NCBI GenBank assembly: GCA_022701365.1 | Contig: JAKUHH010000284.1 | Span: 1-64,000 of the forward strand | DNA from: Mycocentrospora acerina | Taxonomy: Eukaryota; Ascomycota; Dothideomycetes; Pleosporales | Direction of reading: 5' to 3' | DNA length: 64,000 bases | Shown here: positions 45,876 to 57,785 of the stretch, one piece after another | Layout: each line of letters starts with the position of its first letter | Position numbering within the stretch: the stretch's first letter is position 1 | Notes under the pieces: model-generated | The model's input: the letters and a program-made list of their open reading frames with translations, nothing else | What the model was told of the DNA's origin: nothing | Databases searched by the model: none | Position numbers and translations under genes: made by a program

Positions 45876-46286
45876 ACGACATAGGACAAACTACTTTATA
45901 TTTAACATACAAAGCAATTTCCTGTGGGAGAGTACTGCATTTTCATTCAAGCGTGTTTAAATAATAAAACAGACAAACTTGGGAGTCGTCGTTCTATGCG
46001 TTTGCCCCCTCTCGTGCAGTCTGCAAGATTTGAATTAAAGCGTGTTATTAGTGCCCGTTAGTCGATTGCAATCTTGGTTCCTGCATGCGACAGACGAGGG
46101 TAATTACCCGGAAGCAATTCACCCGGTCACATTCCATCGATCCTTGCAAACCCATGACTGCTCAATAACGACATCTACCGTCATGATCTCGCACAAGCGA
46201 CTTCTAGATAAAGCTGCGCGTATTGCCATCCTAATGAGGATACTCAATCAACTCTTTCCGCCACACCTGTGTCATCTCTCAGCAAG
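45876..46286. other. intergenic, no gene seen
   Basis: Tail of the PEP-mutase-like gene and leader of the SGNH hydrolase. Nothing else seen. Confidence 0.5.
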
Positions 46287-47740
46287 ATGACGATGCTTAA
46301 ATATTTGATATTGCTTATCGGAGCTACAATTGCTGTTAGAGGCCACGAGTTCGCTGATGCGAAAAAGACGAAAAATGCGAAACATGCAGTTCGTTCTGCT
46401 CCGTCTGATGGCCATTGGATCGACGCGTGGGCTTCGATGCCACAGCTCACAGAGCCAGCAAATCTACCACCAGTACCTTTTGTAAGCATTTTTCAATTAC
46501 TATAGAGACACGGTATTGATAGGCTTAGAACGATACTGGCGTGGTCTTTAGAAACTCCTCAATTCGTCAAACTGTTTATATAACCGCAACTTCATCGCAC
46601 ATTCGTATCAAGTTTTCAAATGCTTTCGGCGGCTCAAATCTGCCGATCACGGCGGTTACTGTTGCGCTGCCAGCAAATAATACCGCCGGCATACATCAAA
46701 TTCAAGTCAACACCATCCAGAAAGTTACTTTCTCCGGAGAAGACTCCATCGTCATACCAAACGGTGCACTTGCTGTCTCTGATCCCATCAGCTTCCCTGT
46801 CAAAGCGCAACAGATCATTACAGTAACAGCATATCTCGCCGCTGGACAAACAACGAATCTCATCACCAGTCATCCAGGGAGCCGGACAACGAGCTGGTGG
46901 CAGTTTGGCAACGCGGTCAATGCCGCAAAGCTGGTCGTAAGTGATTCGACTGTTCAGTCAGCTGCACATTGGTACTTCCTTTCTAGTATCGAAGCCTGGG
47001 CATCACACGAACAAGGCAGCTTGCTCATTGTAGGGGACTCAATTACTGATGGTCGAGGCTCCACAACCAATGCAAACAATCGATGGCCTAATCTTCTGCT
47101 TGCACGGCTCCAGAAAAACAGTGCCACAAAACGTATCTCCATAGGCAATCTTGCCGCAGGTGGTAACAGAGTTCTGGCTGATGGTTTAGGTCCAAACGCA
47201 CTTGGTCGCATAGATCGTGATGTTTTGGCTCATCCTGGAGTGCAATACGCCATGATTTTTGAAGGAGTCAATGACATTGGATCGGCGGCAACATCGCCAG
47301 AGGCGCAGAATGCCATTTACGATTCTCTCACTCAAGCTTACAAGCAAATAGTAGCAATCATCCACGCACACGGTATCCCTGTATTTGGAGCAACCATAAC
47401 TCCATTTTCTGCGCCAAGCAACTTTACAGGGCAACCATATTCCAATCCTGAACGAGAGAAGACGAGGTGAGTCTGCGTAACATTTATGGGCCATAAAATT
47501 CGAGCTTATATTTCTTCTAGGCAACAAATTAACTCTTTCATCCGCGATTCTGGGACGTTTGATGCAGTCGTTGATTTTGACAAGCTGCTCGCAAATCCTG
47601 CGATCCCAAGCCAATTGAACCCGCTTTTCGATTCAGGCGACTACCTACATCCAAATGTGCAGGGATACCAATACTTGGCGGATCAGTTCCCTATTAAATT
47701 GTTCGAATACTGGAAGGGCGGTTTCACAGGATTCGTCTAG
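46287..47740 (+). CDS. secreted SGNH/GDSL hydrolase
   Basis: Three exons, 46287-46481, 46529-47466 and 47521-47740, sum to 450 residues. The introns are 47 bp (GTAAGC...TTAG) and 54 bp (GTGAGT...TCTAG). The signal peptide is MTMLKYLILLIGATIAVRG. An N-terminal beta-rich domain (WIDAWASMPQ, IRIKFSNAFGGSNLPITAVTV) precedes the SGNH core: block I GDSITDG with Ser236, block II GNLAAGGNR, block III EGVNDIG, and block V DYLHPN. All four catalytic blocks are intact. Related fungal enzymes are extracellular acyl or acetyl esterases; the neighbouring GH43 gene suggests a deacetylase of plant polysaccharide, but that is inference. It is in tandem with the GH43 gene 670 bp downstream. Confidence 0.92.
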
Positions 47741-48413
47741 GAGTTCAAGTTGATCACCACATGCTGTGACAGTTGGCGGAAGACGAACTTGGACCAGTAG
47801 GTGGAGCTTGATCACAAATCCCTGCTAAACTATGCGAGGCGGATGTCAACAGTTAATAATGTCGCTGTGCATGCCATTGTAAATAGCCTCAATAGTAAAC
47901 TCGTAATTCGAATCAGTATACGTTTTTAAGTGTACCCCGGATATATGGAAGCTCCGGGGTGCCACGCCCGAGGCTTGGAGCGGAGATGCGGGGAAGTTTA
48001 TACGCATACCACCTCCCAAATTCGGCATTACCTCGTAGCACGGTCAAACAAACTACTTCTCAAACAAGCTTAGTAAATCCATCATGCCTTACCCTCCCGG
48101 TACTTCGGGGCAATTCACTGCTAGAGCCACAGGATATCGCGTGCTCCGCGAGATCTCTTTCCCGAAGCGAAGCGTCATCGTTCCGACTAATCTCCCATGC
48201 GATCATGCATTCGTGGATTTACTGTTTAGAACTGCCTCAAAAGATGGGGAACTTGATTAAAACGCAGATCATCTTGTGTGCTGCGAAAATAGATTGAGGC
48301 AAAAGCAACCAGATCGTCTCCACTGGAAGGAAGACCGTCTAGACTTAAATCTCGGGTGTGTGCCTCGAATATGTGAGGCTTCAATCAACTCATTTGATCA
48401 GAATGTCCTCATT
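47741..48413. other. intergenic, promoter of GH43 gene
   Basis: No gene seen. The frame of the GH43 gene extends 46 codons upstream (to 48276), but that part has no signal-peptide character and is judged non-coding. Confidence 0.5.
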
Positions 48414-50663
48414 ATGAAATCAGTTTCACTTTTTTTATCCGCTTGCGCGTTGTGGTCATCCACCGCCGCGCAATCAAACAGCTCCAACGCCCAAATTCAA
48501 GCAGCAATTGACAGTCTCACCATAACCAATGTAAACGATGTCCGAAGCAACCTGTTTTTGCCAGAAACATGGAAAAATTTGAGTGTCTCTTGGGCTAGTA
48601 GCCAATCCGCCATTATATCTCCTAATGGCATCGTACGACGACAAGAAACGAACGCTATTGTCAATCTTACAGCGACAATTAACTACGATGGTATATCACG
48701 CCAGCGTACATTCAGCGCCAGTGTGAGAAAGGCTGTTCAAATCGCTCCGTTTGAGGGGTATGCATTCCTCTACTTTACAAACAACACCAAAGCTGGCGAA
48801 AAGATTTACCTGGCCGCCAGCGAGGGCAACAACGCACTGAGCTGGAAAGAATTGAACAATAACCAGCCCATCTTAAGCTCGACATTGGGCACAAAAGGAC
48901 TGAGGGACCCTTTTGTTATTCGATCGCCCGAGGGAGACAAGTTCTTTCTTTTGGCCACCGACCTCTCGATCGGATCGGGTACTTCTTGGGGCGACTCGGT
49001 GCGCAAGGGCAGTCTATTTCTCGAGATATGGGAGTCGGACGACCTCAAAACCTGGTCGCAGCAACGTCATGTTCAGGTGTCACCTCCGACGGCCGGAAAC
49101 ACATGGGCGCCAGAGGCGTATTACGACACGACTTTAGGCTCTTACGTCGTCTTCTGGGCTTCTTCAATCTATGCTGATAACGATCCCTCTCATACTGGCT
49201 CAACATATCACCGGATGCTCTACGTTACGACACGCGACTTTGTGACATTCAGTGATCCTGTTGTGTGGCAAGACGCAGGAATGTCACGCATTGATTCCAC
49301 CGTCATCAACGAAGCAGGAACCTTCTACCGGTTCACCAAGGACGAAGGAGCGACTGGCACAGGCTGCTCTGACATTATCCAGGAGCGATCAACATCATTG
49401 CGCGCCACTCTCTCGTCATGGACACAAGTTGCTGCATGTATTGGGAAGAACGCCGGAACAAGCGCAGTCGAGGGACCCACAGTCTTCAAATCAAATGCTG
49501 GGGACGTGAATGGCAAGAAGTTTTATCTATTTGTTGATGAATACACTGGCCGTGGGTATATTCCACTTGAGACATCGGACATTTCGAATCCAAGCTGGAA
49601 AGTATCGAGTTCATACAAGCTTCCAAAGAGCCCACGGCACGGCACGGTCATTCCAGTGACTGCCAAAGAGCTTGCATCTCTCACTGGAAGCTCTGCCAAA
49701 ACCAGAAGAGATGGTCAAAAAGCCAGCCTGGTTGTGAGAAATAGTCCCGTACTCCCCGGTCTGTACGCGGACCCCAACATCGCAATTTTCGGTAAAAACT
49801 ATTACATCTATGCGACAACAGACGGATTTGCAGGATGGGGCGGTCAGGTGTTCTACGTGTGGAAATCCCCAGACCTCGTTTCCTGGACACGATCAGCGGA
49901 GCCGTTCCTCACGCTGAACGGCACCAGCGGCAACGTTCCATGGGCAGTAGGCAATGCCTGGGCTCCAACCATCATCGAGCGAAACAGAAAATTCTACTTT
50001 TACTTCAGCGGCCAAAACCCGAAATACAACCGTAAGACGATTGGCGTCGCAGTCGCGGACTCCCCCGATGGTCCCTTCACCGCGCAACCCACCGCCATGA
50101 TCCTTAACAACGAGAGCGTCAAGACCGGCCAAGCAATCGACGCGGCAGCATTCAAAGATCCTACGACCGGCAAATACTACCTTTTCTGGGGCAATGGTAG
50201 CCCGCCACTCTATGCGGAATTGGCCGACGACATGCTGTCTTTGAAGAACGGATCCATCAAAGCCATCAGCGGGCTGACCGACTTCCGTGAAGGATTATTC
50301 GTCAACTACCGCGCTGGCATTTTCCACCTCACATATGCGATTGATGACACTGGGTCTGAAAACTATCGCGTTGGGTACGCCACATCAGCAAGCGTTTCGG
50401 GACCATGGACGTACCGCGGTCTCATCCTGCAGAAAGACACGTCCAAGGGCATACTTGGTACGGGGCATAGCTCTATTGTCAATGTGCCAGGTACGGATGA
50501 TTGGTATATTGCGTACCATCGATTCAAGATCCCAGGAGGCAATGGTACAAATCGTGAGACTACGGTTGATAAGTTGTTCTTTGACAAGCAGACGGGGTTG
50601 ATTGTGCCTGTTGTACCGACGCTGGAGAGTGTGGAGCCGCAAACCATTGGAGGGACATATTAG
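48414..50663 (+). CDS. GH43 glycoside hydrolase with tandem catalytic domains (arabinanase/xylosidase type), secreted
   Basis: A single exon of 749 residues with signal peptide MKSVSLFLSACALWSSTAAQ. An Ig-like 'atrophied bacterial Ig' domain follows (residues about 25-105; WASSQSAIISPNGIVRR). The first five-bladed GH43 propeller spans about 115-420, with the triad in LRDPFVIRS (Asp165 region), RIDSTVI (about 293) and VEGPTVFKS (about 353). A second GH43 domain spans about 440-740, with YADPNIAIF (about 452), KDPTTGKYYLFWG (about 581) and REGLFVNYR (about 625). Both domains keep Asp-Asp-Glu, so both may be active. Such enzymes release arabinose or xylose from pectin side chains or xylan. The start at 48414 was chosen because it begins the signal peptide. 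Confidence 0.92.
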   Translation: MKSVSLFLSACALWSSTAAQSNSSNAQIQAAIDSLTITNVNDVRSNLFLPETWKNLSVSWASSQSAIISPNGIVRRQETNAIVNLTATINYDGISRQRTFSASVRKAVQIAPFEGYAFLYFTNNTKAGEKIYLAASEGNNALSWKELNNNQPILSSTLGTKGLRDPFVIRSPEGDKFFLLATDLSIGSGTSWGDSVRKGSLFLEIWESDDLKTWSQQRHVQVSPPTAGNTWAPEAYYDTTLGSYVVFWASSIYADNDPSHTGSTYHRMLYVTTRDFVTFSDPVVWQDAGMSRIDSTVINEAGTFYRFTKDEGATGTGCSDIIQERSTSLRATLSSWTQVAACIGKNAGTSAVEGPTVFKSNAGDVNGKKFYLFVDEYTGRGYIPLETSDISNPSWKVSSSYKLPKSPRHGTVIPVTAKELASLTGSSAKTRRDGQKASLVVRNSPVLPGLYADPNIAIFGKNYYIYATTDGFAGWGGQVFYVWKSPDLVSWTRSAEPFLTLNGTSGNVPWAVGNAWAPTIIERNRKFYFYFSGQNPKYNRKTIGVAVADSPDGPFTAQPTAMILNNESVKTGQAIDAAAFKDPTTGKYYLFWGNGSPPLYAELADDMLSLKNGSIKAISGLTDFREGLFVNYRAGIFHLTYAIDDTGSENYRVGYATSASVSGPWTYRGLILQKDTSKGILGTGHSSIVNVPGTDDWYIAYHRFKIPGGNGTNRETTVDKLFFDKQTGLIVPVVPTLESVEPQTIGGTY

Positions 50664-50946
50664 AGGAGACGCGGGGACGAGTCACGGAAAAGTCCATACT
50701 CGCCTTGTTGAGTCGGACATGATTGGATAAATAAAAGTGAAGATAGTTTTGTCGGAATAGAACTGTTTGATGATGATGATGTACTTATTCAAAAAAAAAA
50801 AATATGAGAACCTTGATGTAAAAATTACATTCGTGTATCAGACAAGATGCCAGCTCTCACTAAAACATCATAGACTTTGTACACCTGAAATCCAGCAGAA
50901 GTCGGACTGGTCGTGAGTGAAGATTACAATAATTTCAAACTCGAAC

Positions 50947-51923
50947 TCAAGCATACTTCCTAACCATCTCCAACACCGCCTCATTCACCTCCTTAGGATT
51001 AGTAGCATTCAAATAATGCGATCCACCGTCGATAATAGTCAGCTTCGTCTCCTTACTCTCTGTGAATAGCTTGATCTGCTCATGCTGTATCTGCGCCCCA
51101 AACGGTGCATCCTCAGTGCCCTGCAACCAATAGACAGGACACTTTACATCTCTCAATCGCTCGCAGAGTCCGTCTCGTCCCAACAGGCAAATCACCGCCA
51201 TCCTGGATTTTCTCCTGCCTTCGTCGCCAGAATACACATCTTTCAGAATGGATGTCCAGAATGCGGTCGAGGCGTCGGTTGCGTGTGCGCCAAACCCAAA
51301 ACTGGCAATCATGCCGCACCAAATGTCGTCCACAACATGGTCCGGTGTTGGTACGGCGCTAGCCCAACTGTCGATGAAAGGTTGGAGTAAGGGTGCAGGG
51401 GCCCAGCAGCCCTTGCTTTGTGATTCGGTTGTTTCCGCATCCATTGACGTACCAAGTGGAATCAACCCGAGGATCTTGTAGGGGATTAGTAAACAACCCA
51501 ACATTGCTATGCATTGGTGTGAGAAGAATCAAAGATACGTACTCTCTCTGGCGCCAATAATGCCATTCTGGTCACCATCCACCCTCCCTGGCTGGTCCCC
51601 AGTGCAAACGCCTTCTCAACACCCAGCTTGCTCATGACTTCCAGCGCCATGATTGCGGTATCCCAGTACGTGAATTGCGCCGCTTTGCTGGGGAAAGAGG
51701 TTAATCCGTGACCAAGCGGTTCAATCGCAAGTATATTAGCGATAGAAGTTAGGGCCGTGTCATTGAACTGGGGCTCAAAGAGAGCGGCAGTCATGCACAT
51801 TGAGTTGATGCATACTATTGTCGGCTTACTGACGTCGATAGCATTGTTTGGCGAGGAAAGGCGATATCCGACTTTCAGGTCCCCGAGGTGGGTGATGTTA
51901 ACGTCAATTGTGGAAGATGTCAT
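50947..51923 (-). CDS. alpha/beta hydrolase (AB_hydrolase_1 type)
   Basis: Two exons, 51923-51543 and 51474-50947, give 302 residues; the 68-bp intron runs GTACGT...CAAG. The Gly-x-Ser-x-Gly elbow is LGTSQGGWMV with Ser111, just after MSKLGVEKAFA. Likely acid and base are in LQGTEDAPF and DGGSHYLN. EPLGHGLT and LGTSMDAE are also conserved in this fungal group. No signal peptide. It is larger than and distinct from the two 247-residue hydrolases. It converges with the GH43 gene (283 bp between stops). The substrate is unknown. Confidence 0.9.
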
Positions 51924-53483
51924 TTTTGTGTAAAAGATTGGCTGGGTTCAGGAAGTAGGAGGAGTCTTGTAAGACTATCTGTGTTTTGTATGTGGGGCAT
52001 AGATACTTCGGAAGTGGGTCTCGAAGAGGAAGAGCGGCGGGCTACATGCTTACGCTATTGCCGGCAAGTTCTGACAATTGGCGGGGCATTGCCGAAGACG
52101 CTATATAACTTGTTGATATAACATGTAGCGGTCTATCATTAACGTTTAAACGTACGGTTGCAAGAACTCCGTCGGCGCTGGAGTCAATTTGCCAACACAA
52201 TGCCGTAAGTGACAAGTGGGGTGAGGTGAATGTGGGGCTAGCACAAGATAACCCTCAATTCGGACATCAACCATTACTAGGTACCGACTCGGTTGATGCA
52301 ATGCCTAAGAGTTTGAAGATTTAGAGCACGAAGAGTGGCTCATCAACCCGACATGATTCTACTCAAATCATAACCTACAGAATTGTCGCCACTTTTAGAA
52401 CCTATAATCCTAACTGCACAAAGGGTCAGATACTCCAGCTTGATGTTTTCCAAAAGCACAATTGTCAAGAGCCCTCAAGAGCGCGTAAGATCCCGTATAC
52501 TTTAAGGAGAGAATCTGATAAGTCAGAATAATTGTGTGCCCTGTATTTGATACATTCACATTAAGTTTGCGCCAGTCTATGAACCAGTTACTCACCATCA
52601 AAACAATGAGATTATCGACAACACTCGTTTCGTTGCCAGATCAATACATTGGCTAAAAATGCGCCTATTTTCTCTCTCGATCAATTGCACAGTTATAAAA
52701 TTCCTTTTCACCCGGGGAAAGCCCATCCGTAAACTTTACCGTCCACTTTGACGGTGTTTAATTATCACCATGAATGCCACTTGAAGAAAATCCGTTCGTA
52801 TAGTTCCTATGATCTGGAAACTAGATGGACGAATGTTATCCTTGTGGAGTATGTATGCTGTGCAAGCGCGATACGAAGTTGAATGGATTAGAGATACTCA
52901 TGTATACACTCAACTGAACTAAATCCGAGCACCCCGACTCCACGAGATATTTGCTACGCTCAAACGCTTGCTATCAGAGCTTCTAGTGCAGTGGCCAGAA
53001 ACCAAGATGCGTGTTCATGGGTTTTGGCAATCACCCCTGCGTTGGTATCGACGGAATTCTCTGCGATCAGCTAGAGCACACCATCACTCCACGATAATAC
53101 CGATAGCAGAAGAAGAATATGGCATTGTGCGCATAGAAAAGCGGGTATTAACGACCATTTGAAAGTGCAAAATCCGTCCTGGAGACGCATCGCAAGTAAA
53201 GTACAACCGACAAATAGTACAGGCCAGCCAGGTACAAGAAGAAAAATCGTAGACAAAATCCAATCCAATCCAATCCAAAGCACTCTCCAAAGCAAAAACG
53301 TGTTTCCTAATGTACCCAAGATCGTTGCCACATTATACGTCCCACCCATCCCTTGATAGCGCCAAAAAAAAATCCCTAGGGTATTGTGAAGAAACATGAA
53401 GATGTGATGCGATAAAGAAAGTGCAACATCTTACCACCCAGCCCATTTCCTCGTTCACCTTCTCAAAACCGTCACTACTCTTG
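51924..53483. other. intergenic, boundary to the GC-rich region
   Basis: 1.6 kb without a supported gene; a minus-strand frame at 53071-53397 has hydrophobic stretches but no family features. Base composition changes across this region from AT-rich to GC-rich. Confidence 0.5.
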
Positions 53484-56400
53484 TTACCGCAGGCTCTTTC
53501 CACTTCTGGCGCTGGCACCGCTTGCCTCCCTTTCAACGCTCCCAACCTTCTTTCCCCTGCCCATCAGACTCTTCAGCAAGGCATCCAATTGTCCACTCAA
53601 ATCACCCAAACTCTTTTCCTCTTCGATACAAAATCCTTTCATAAGCGGATGCTCTTTACCAACAGGCTCGACACCTGTCGTGTCATGGATAACGATCAGC
53701 ATGTCACGAATTTCACTTCCATCATCTAGATAGTTCCTCAAAGAAGCGTCTGACCAAGCGGGAAGCATCGTGCTTTCGGAGGATATAGGCGGAGAATGTC
53801 CCATGGAGATGGAGTTCTCGTCAATCGGGGCGAGGTGCGGCGATGGGCCCCTGGTCGCACTTGTCGAGATCGAAAGTTTGTCCGGATGAGATTTGGTTGG
53901 ACTGTCGTCCGGTGTGGGTGTAGAAATAGGAGAACTGGTTTCCTGGCTCGATGTGTCAATGGACAAACTGGGAGGCTGTTGGGGGTCGTCATCCTGTCCG
54001 CGCTCTTGGTTGTGAGCCTTCTTTTGGTTGTCAGGATGTGGAACATGGACGGGGGATTCAGAAAGACGGCCAGCAGATTCGGCAGTTTCGGTGCGAGCAA
54101 GATTGTTGTTCTGTGCATCAGGATCGGCAAAAGGATCATTGCTTTCGTCGGAATCAGAATCAAAGTCGTCCAGTCGGACGCGCTGTTTTGCTGTATGAAC
54201 TTGTTCGGGCTCCGCTGCGCTACCTTGCTGTGACTTCTTCGCAGTAAATGAAGCCTTTGATACAGCATCGTTCTGCGCCGAGCGATGGTCAGGGGATAAT
54301 GTCCGCTCTTCCATGGAGGGCTTCTCAGAAAGATCGTGGTCTGGAGTGACTAAGCGCATAGTAGAGGTTTGCTGGGTCAGCTGTCTATTGGCAGGTGGAC
54401 CCATCATGACGTCTGATTCTGGTGCTTCCATAGGACTGTCCGTTTTCAGGATGCTCTTAGTCTTCGGTGGAGAGCCATCTCGGTACCTAGGGACTTTTTG
54501 TAATTTGCCTTTGCTTGTCTGTCTCTGCGGCGCAGGTGCAGCTTGCTCGGCCGACGTGCGTTCTGTGGATTCTTCCGAAGGTTTCGATTGCGATGAGCTC
54601 CGTTCGGTTTCATCCGATTGTTTCTCGGCATCGCTGTCAATCGAGTCCGATTTGGACTTTTTGTCCTTGCGCTTGAAGAGCCCGCTGAGCATGCCCGACT
54701 TCTTCTCCTTCTTCTTTTTATCGTCCTTGACTTTGTCTGCAAAGCCATTCTTTTCTAAGCTCTCGAGACTGGGGCCTCGCTCGCGAGACCCGGTGGTGGA
54801 CGTACTTGAATCGTCGCGTAGTAGATTAGGGGTGAGTGTAATTTTACGAGTCTCTGTATTCTCATCTCTGAAAAACGAATCCGTGTTGCGCAGCGTACCG
54901 TTGCGTGATATTTTAGGGTCCAATGGACGATCAGATCCCTCCTCGCTTGCTCTGTCTTTCTTTGCAGAGTCGGTGGAAGATCGAGTATCGTCGTCTGGCC
55001 TGACGTCTTTCTTTCCACTACCCAGGTTTAGTGGTTGCACCTTCAAACCAGAATCCTCTTCAACCTCGACGTCCCGAGCGACCTGTTGCTGCTCTTGTTG
55101 CTGCTGCTGTGTTTGCTTTGGCTCGGGACCGCCAAACAATTCGTCATCACCCTCATCCGACGAGTAGTCGTCATAATCTGAAGCTTCGACATAGGTCGGA
55201 GGTGCGAATTGTACTGTCTTCGCATTGCGTCTTCGCATGGCCTTTTTGAGCGGGTTTTTCGACGTTATAGCGGTGTCGCCGAGCATCGTCGCCGAGAGAT
55301 CGATATTTCTATGTTTGTTGAGGCGTGCAAGCCGTTCTGTCGGGGTCTCGATATGTTCGGCGGGTAGATACCCTGGTAAAATAGTTTAGCAGCGCACTGT
55401 ACACAAAGGAATATCACCTACCGATGCTACTATCCTTGACGACACGTACTAGCCACCAGTAGCTGTTGCTATCGTCAAGAAGCACCATTGTATCGCCTTT
55501 TGTTGCATTTGCTTGACCTTCTACAGTGGCCACAAACGTGTGCAGGGCGTAGACGGATTCGAAGTCAATGTCCTCTGTTTCTCGTAAGCATTCGCCTCCC
55601 CAACCTGAATCGACAAATCGAGGATTATCAGAAAAAGAGACGTCATTTGAATCATCATTGTTGTCCTCGTTTGACTCTTCGTCCCAGGAGTCTGCGTCAC
55701 TGTCGGTGGTCCAGGAGTCTCCTTCGTCGTCGTCTTCGAGGTGCTCAACTAGGGGCGGTGGGGTACCATTGGTCGTTCGAAGGGCTGATGAGGTTAGATC
55801 CAGGAGATTGTTGTCAGTGAAACCGGTGGGAGGTTTTGGGATTGGCTGCAGCGTACTCTTGACCTGTTCTTCGTCGTACTCGGACATTAGCGATCCCTGG
55901 GAATCATCGCGCAAGAGCTGCAGTCGATGCTCTACGAGTTCCAGGTGCTCCATCTGCGGACTCAGCTCCTTGGGAGACAAAGCAGTCACTCCAATACGGC
56001 CGGTTTCGGTTCGTCCACTATCGTCCGTGGTTCTGGTATACTCACCATAATGATGATCCAATGACTGGTTTTTTTGTGAAATTGAAAATGAAATAGGAGA
56101 TGTGAGTGACGGAGTGGAATTGTGAGAAATGACTTCTGTGCCGGGCGCTGAGACACTGAATGGTGTTCGAGCGTTGGCGACAGAGATGGGGAAATGAATA
56201 GGTGTAGTCGTAAAGGGGGAAGAAGAAGAAGAAGAAGAAGAAGCGACGGCCGACTGCAGCGGCGAAGATTTCGGAGTCAAAGACTCTCTTCGCGCCGGCC
56301 AGGCCGAGATGTAAAGAGGTAGAGAAAACCTACCATCGTCAATCGAGGGCGAGCTCGATATCTGGTCCCTCATGTCGTCGTCGTCCATGTCCTCCTCGAC

Positions 56401-56800
56401 GTCAGCGTCCTGCATGTCGCCATCGTCCATGTCGCCAGACAAGTCGCCATGGTGGCGGTCCATGCCAATGGTCACCGTGGTGCTCTCATCGTCTGAGCCG
56501 GGGTCTGCGCGCAGATTGCTCCCAGCATTGTTCCAGGCATTCTGCAGATTCGTCTCCTCTGACGAGCGTTCGTGGTCGACTTGTCGCAGCGCAGCCTCCT
56601 GGTGTGGTGCAGCAGGGCCGATGCCTAGGGGCGCTGGGCGCTCGGGCTGGTGGGAGTGGTCTTTGGCGGTGGGAGACGATTTGGCCTGCAAGTCGTGGGT
56701 ATCTGCAAGTTGACGTCAGCACATGGTCCTTCCTTCCTTCTTTCCACTTTGGCTTGCGGGAGGCATGCGCACCTGCTCTAATTATTTGTGGTCGCGTCAT
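53484..56800 (-). CDS. tea4: Tea4/Bud14-like SH3 protein, cell polarity and PP1 targeting
   Basis: Three exons on the minus strand: a 28-nt first exon 56800-56773, then 56702-55422 and 55372-53484. They sum to 1065 residues. The first exon encodes MTRPQIIRA and joins a long acidic, low-complexity region. One SH3 domain (about 390-445; YALHTFVATVEGQA, LLDDSNSYWWLVRVV) continues across intron 2 into GYLPAEHIETPTERLARLNK, the sequence that identifies Tea4/Bud14. Just after it, KTVQF (about 488-492) is an RVxF-type PP1-docking motif. The rest is disordered, with poly-Gln, a Lys-rich stretch (DKKKKEKK) and a conserved C-terminal block (EIRDMLIVIHDTTGVE). In yeasts the protein directs formin and protein phosphatase 1 to growth sites. 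The start is inferred from splicing; the open frame alone lacks an ATG there. Confidence 0.88.
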
Positions 56801-57666
56801 TCTCGCTCATGTCCAGACGAGCCTCCGGTGGCTGTGGCGTGTGCCGTCGTCAGGCCGTCGTCGAGCACGGGAGCAGCGCAGTCAATGCTGGGGCTGGCCA
56901 GCGCAGGGCGGGCGAGGTTGGGCGCGCAGTTCGTGGAGAGAGAGTGCAAGAGCGATGCAGTGTGCAGCGTATGTGTCTTTGGGGGTGCGTGGGGTATCCC
57001 AGGTCCTGGGCGGTGATTGCGCGGCTCTTGGGGGAGTGCGAAGGGCAGCTGACGGCCGGAGATGCGAAGTTGGTGCGGGTGTTTCACAAGCATGCAAGTC
57101 GCTGCAGCGCGGCGGAGGCGATCAGAGAGGCGTGTGGATACAGGTGCTGGAGGCGTGCAGGGCGTCGTCACGGGCGTGGGCGTGGGCGAGGGCGTCGTGC
57201 AGGGCGGTGGTGAGAGGCTGGGGATGGACGCAACGGCCAGAGTGAGCAGGGCAATTATTTTGGGCGTCCTTGCAATTGCCCTCCTGGAACCACGCTGCCC
57301 CTGCAATTCCGAGACACACGGCAGTCGCGCTAACCTGTTCCTGGCGCCGTGTTCCATCGTCTCCAAGATCGACCCTTCCCACATCCCCGCCTCACAGCGC
57401 CCGGCAACCTTAAACTCGACTGTTCTGGCGAGCTGTCGTTGAACCTTGCTGTTTGTGTCGGCCTGCCTTTGTCGCTCGGCAACACGGCGTCTGCAGCATG
57501 GCACAATCAGACGGGGCCCTGCGACACGAGGCAATCAGCAGATCGCAATCTGCATTCGTGGTGTTTATCTGAATTTCCTTTTACACTCACATGCTTGCAC
57601 TGCTAGTAGGACCATCTCGCCCTAGAACACCTTGTGCAATGGGAGTCAAAAGACTTGACGTGTCTT

Positions 57667-57785
57667 GGGAGACTACTGTGCAGTCATTGTGGGAGACTGC
57701 TCTGCATTCATTGTGTGAGACTGCTCTGCATTCATTGTGGTAAACCCACTCTTTAATCACAGTAGGAGAAACTCTGCAGTCATTG
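57667..57785. repeat. 24-bp minisatellite
   Basis: Three adjacent units at 57667, 57691 and 57715, with core GAGACTGCTCTGCATTCATT and slight variation, are followed by a degenerate block and a fourth partial unit ending at 57785. Confidence 0.8.

Noticed and set aside
48276..48413. 46-codon N-terminal extension of the GH43 gene
   Set aside because: It would put the signal peptide in the middle of the protein. The ATG at 48414 gives a proper secreted N-terminus.
54313..55167. 284-codon plus-strand frame
   Set aside because: Antisense shadow of the low-complexity third exon of tea4, rich in Ser and Leu because of the codons opposite.
56797..57534. 245-codon minus-strand frame and overlapping plus-strand frames in the tea4 upstream region
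   Set aside because: Pro-, Arg- and Thr-rich text without motifs, open in several frames at once as expected of GC-rich non-coding DNA.
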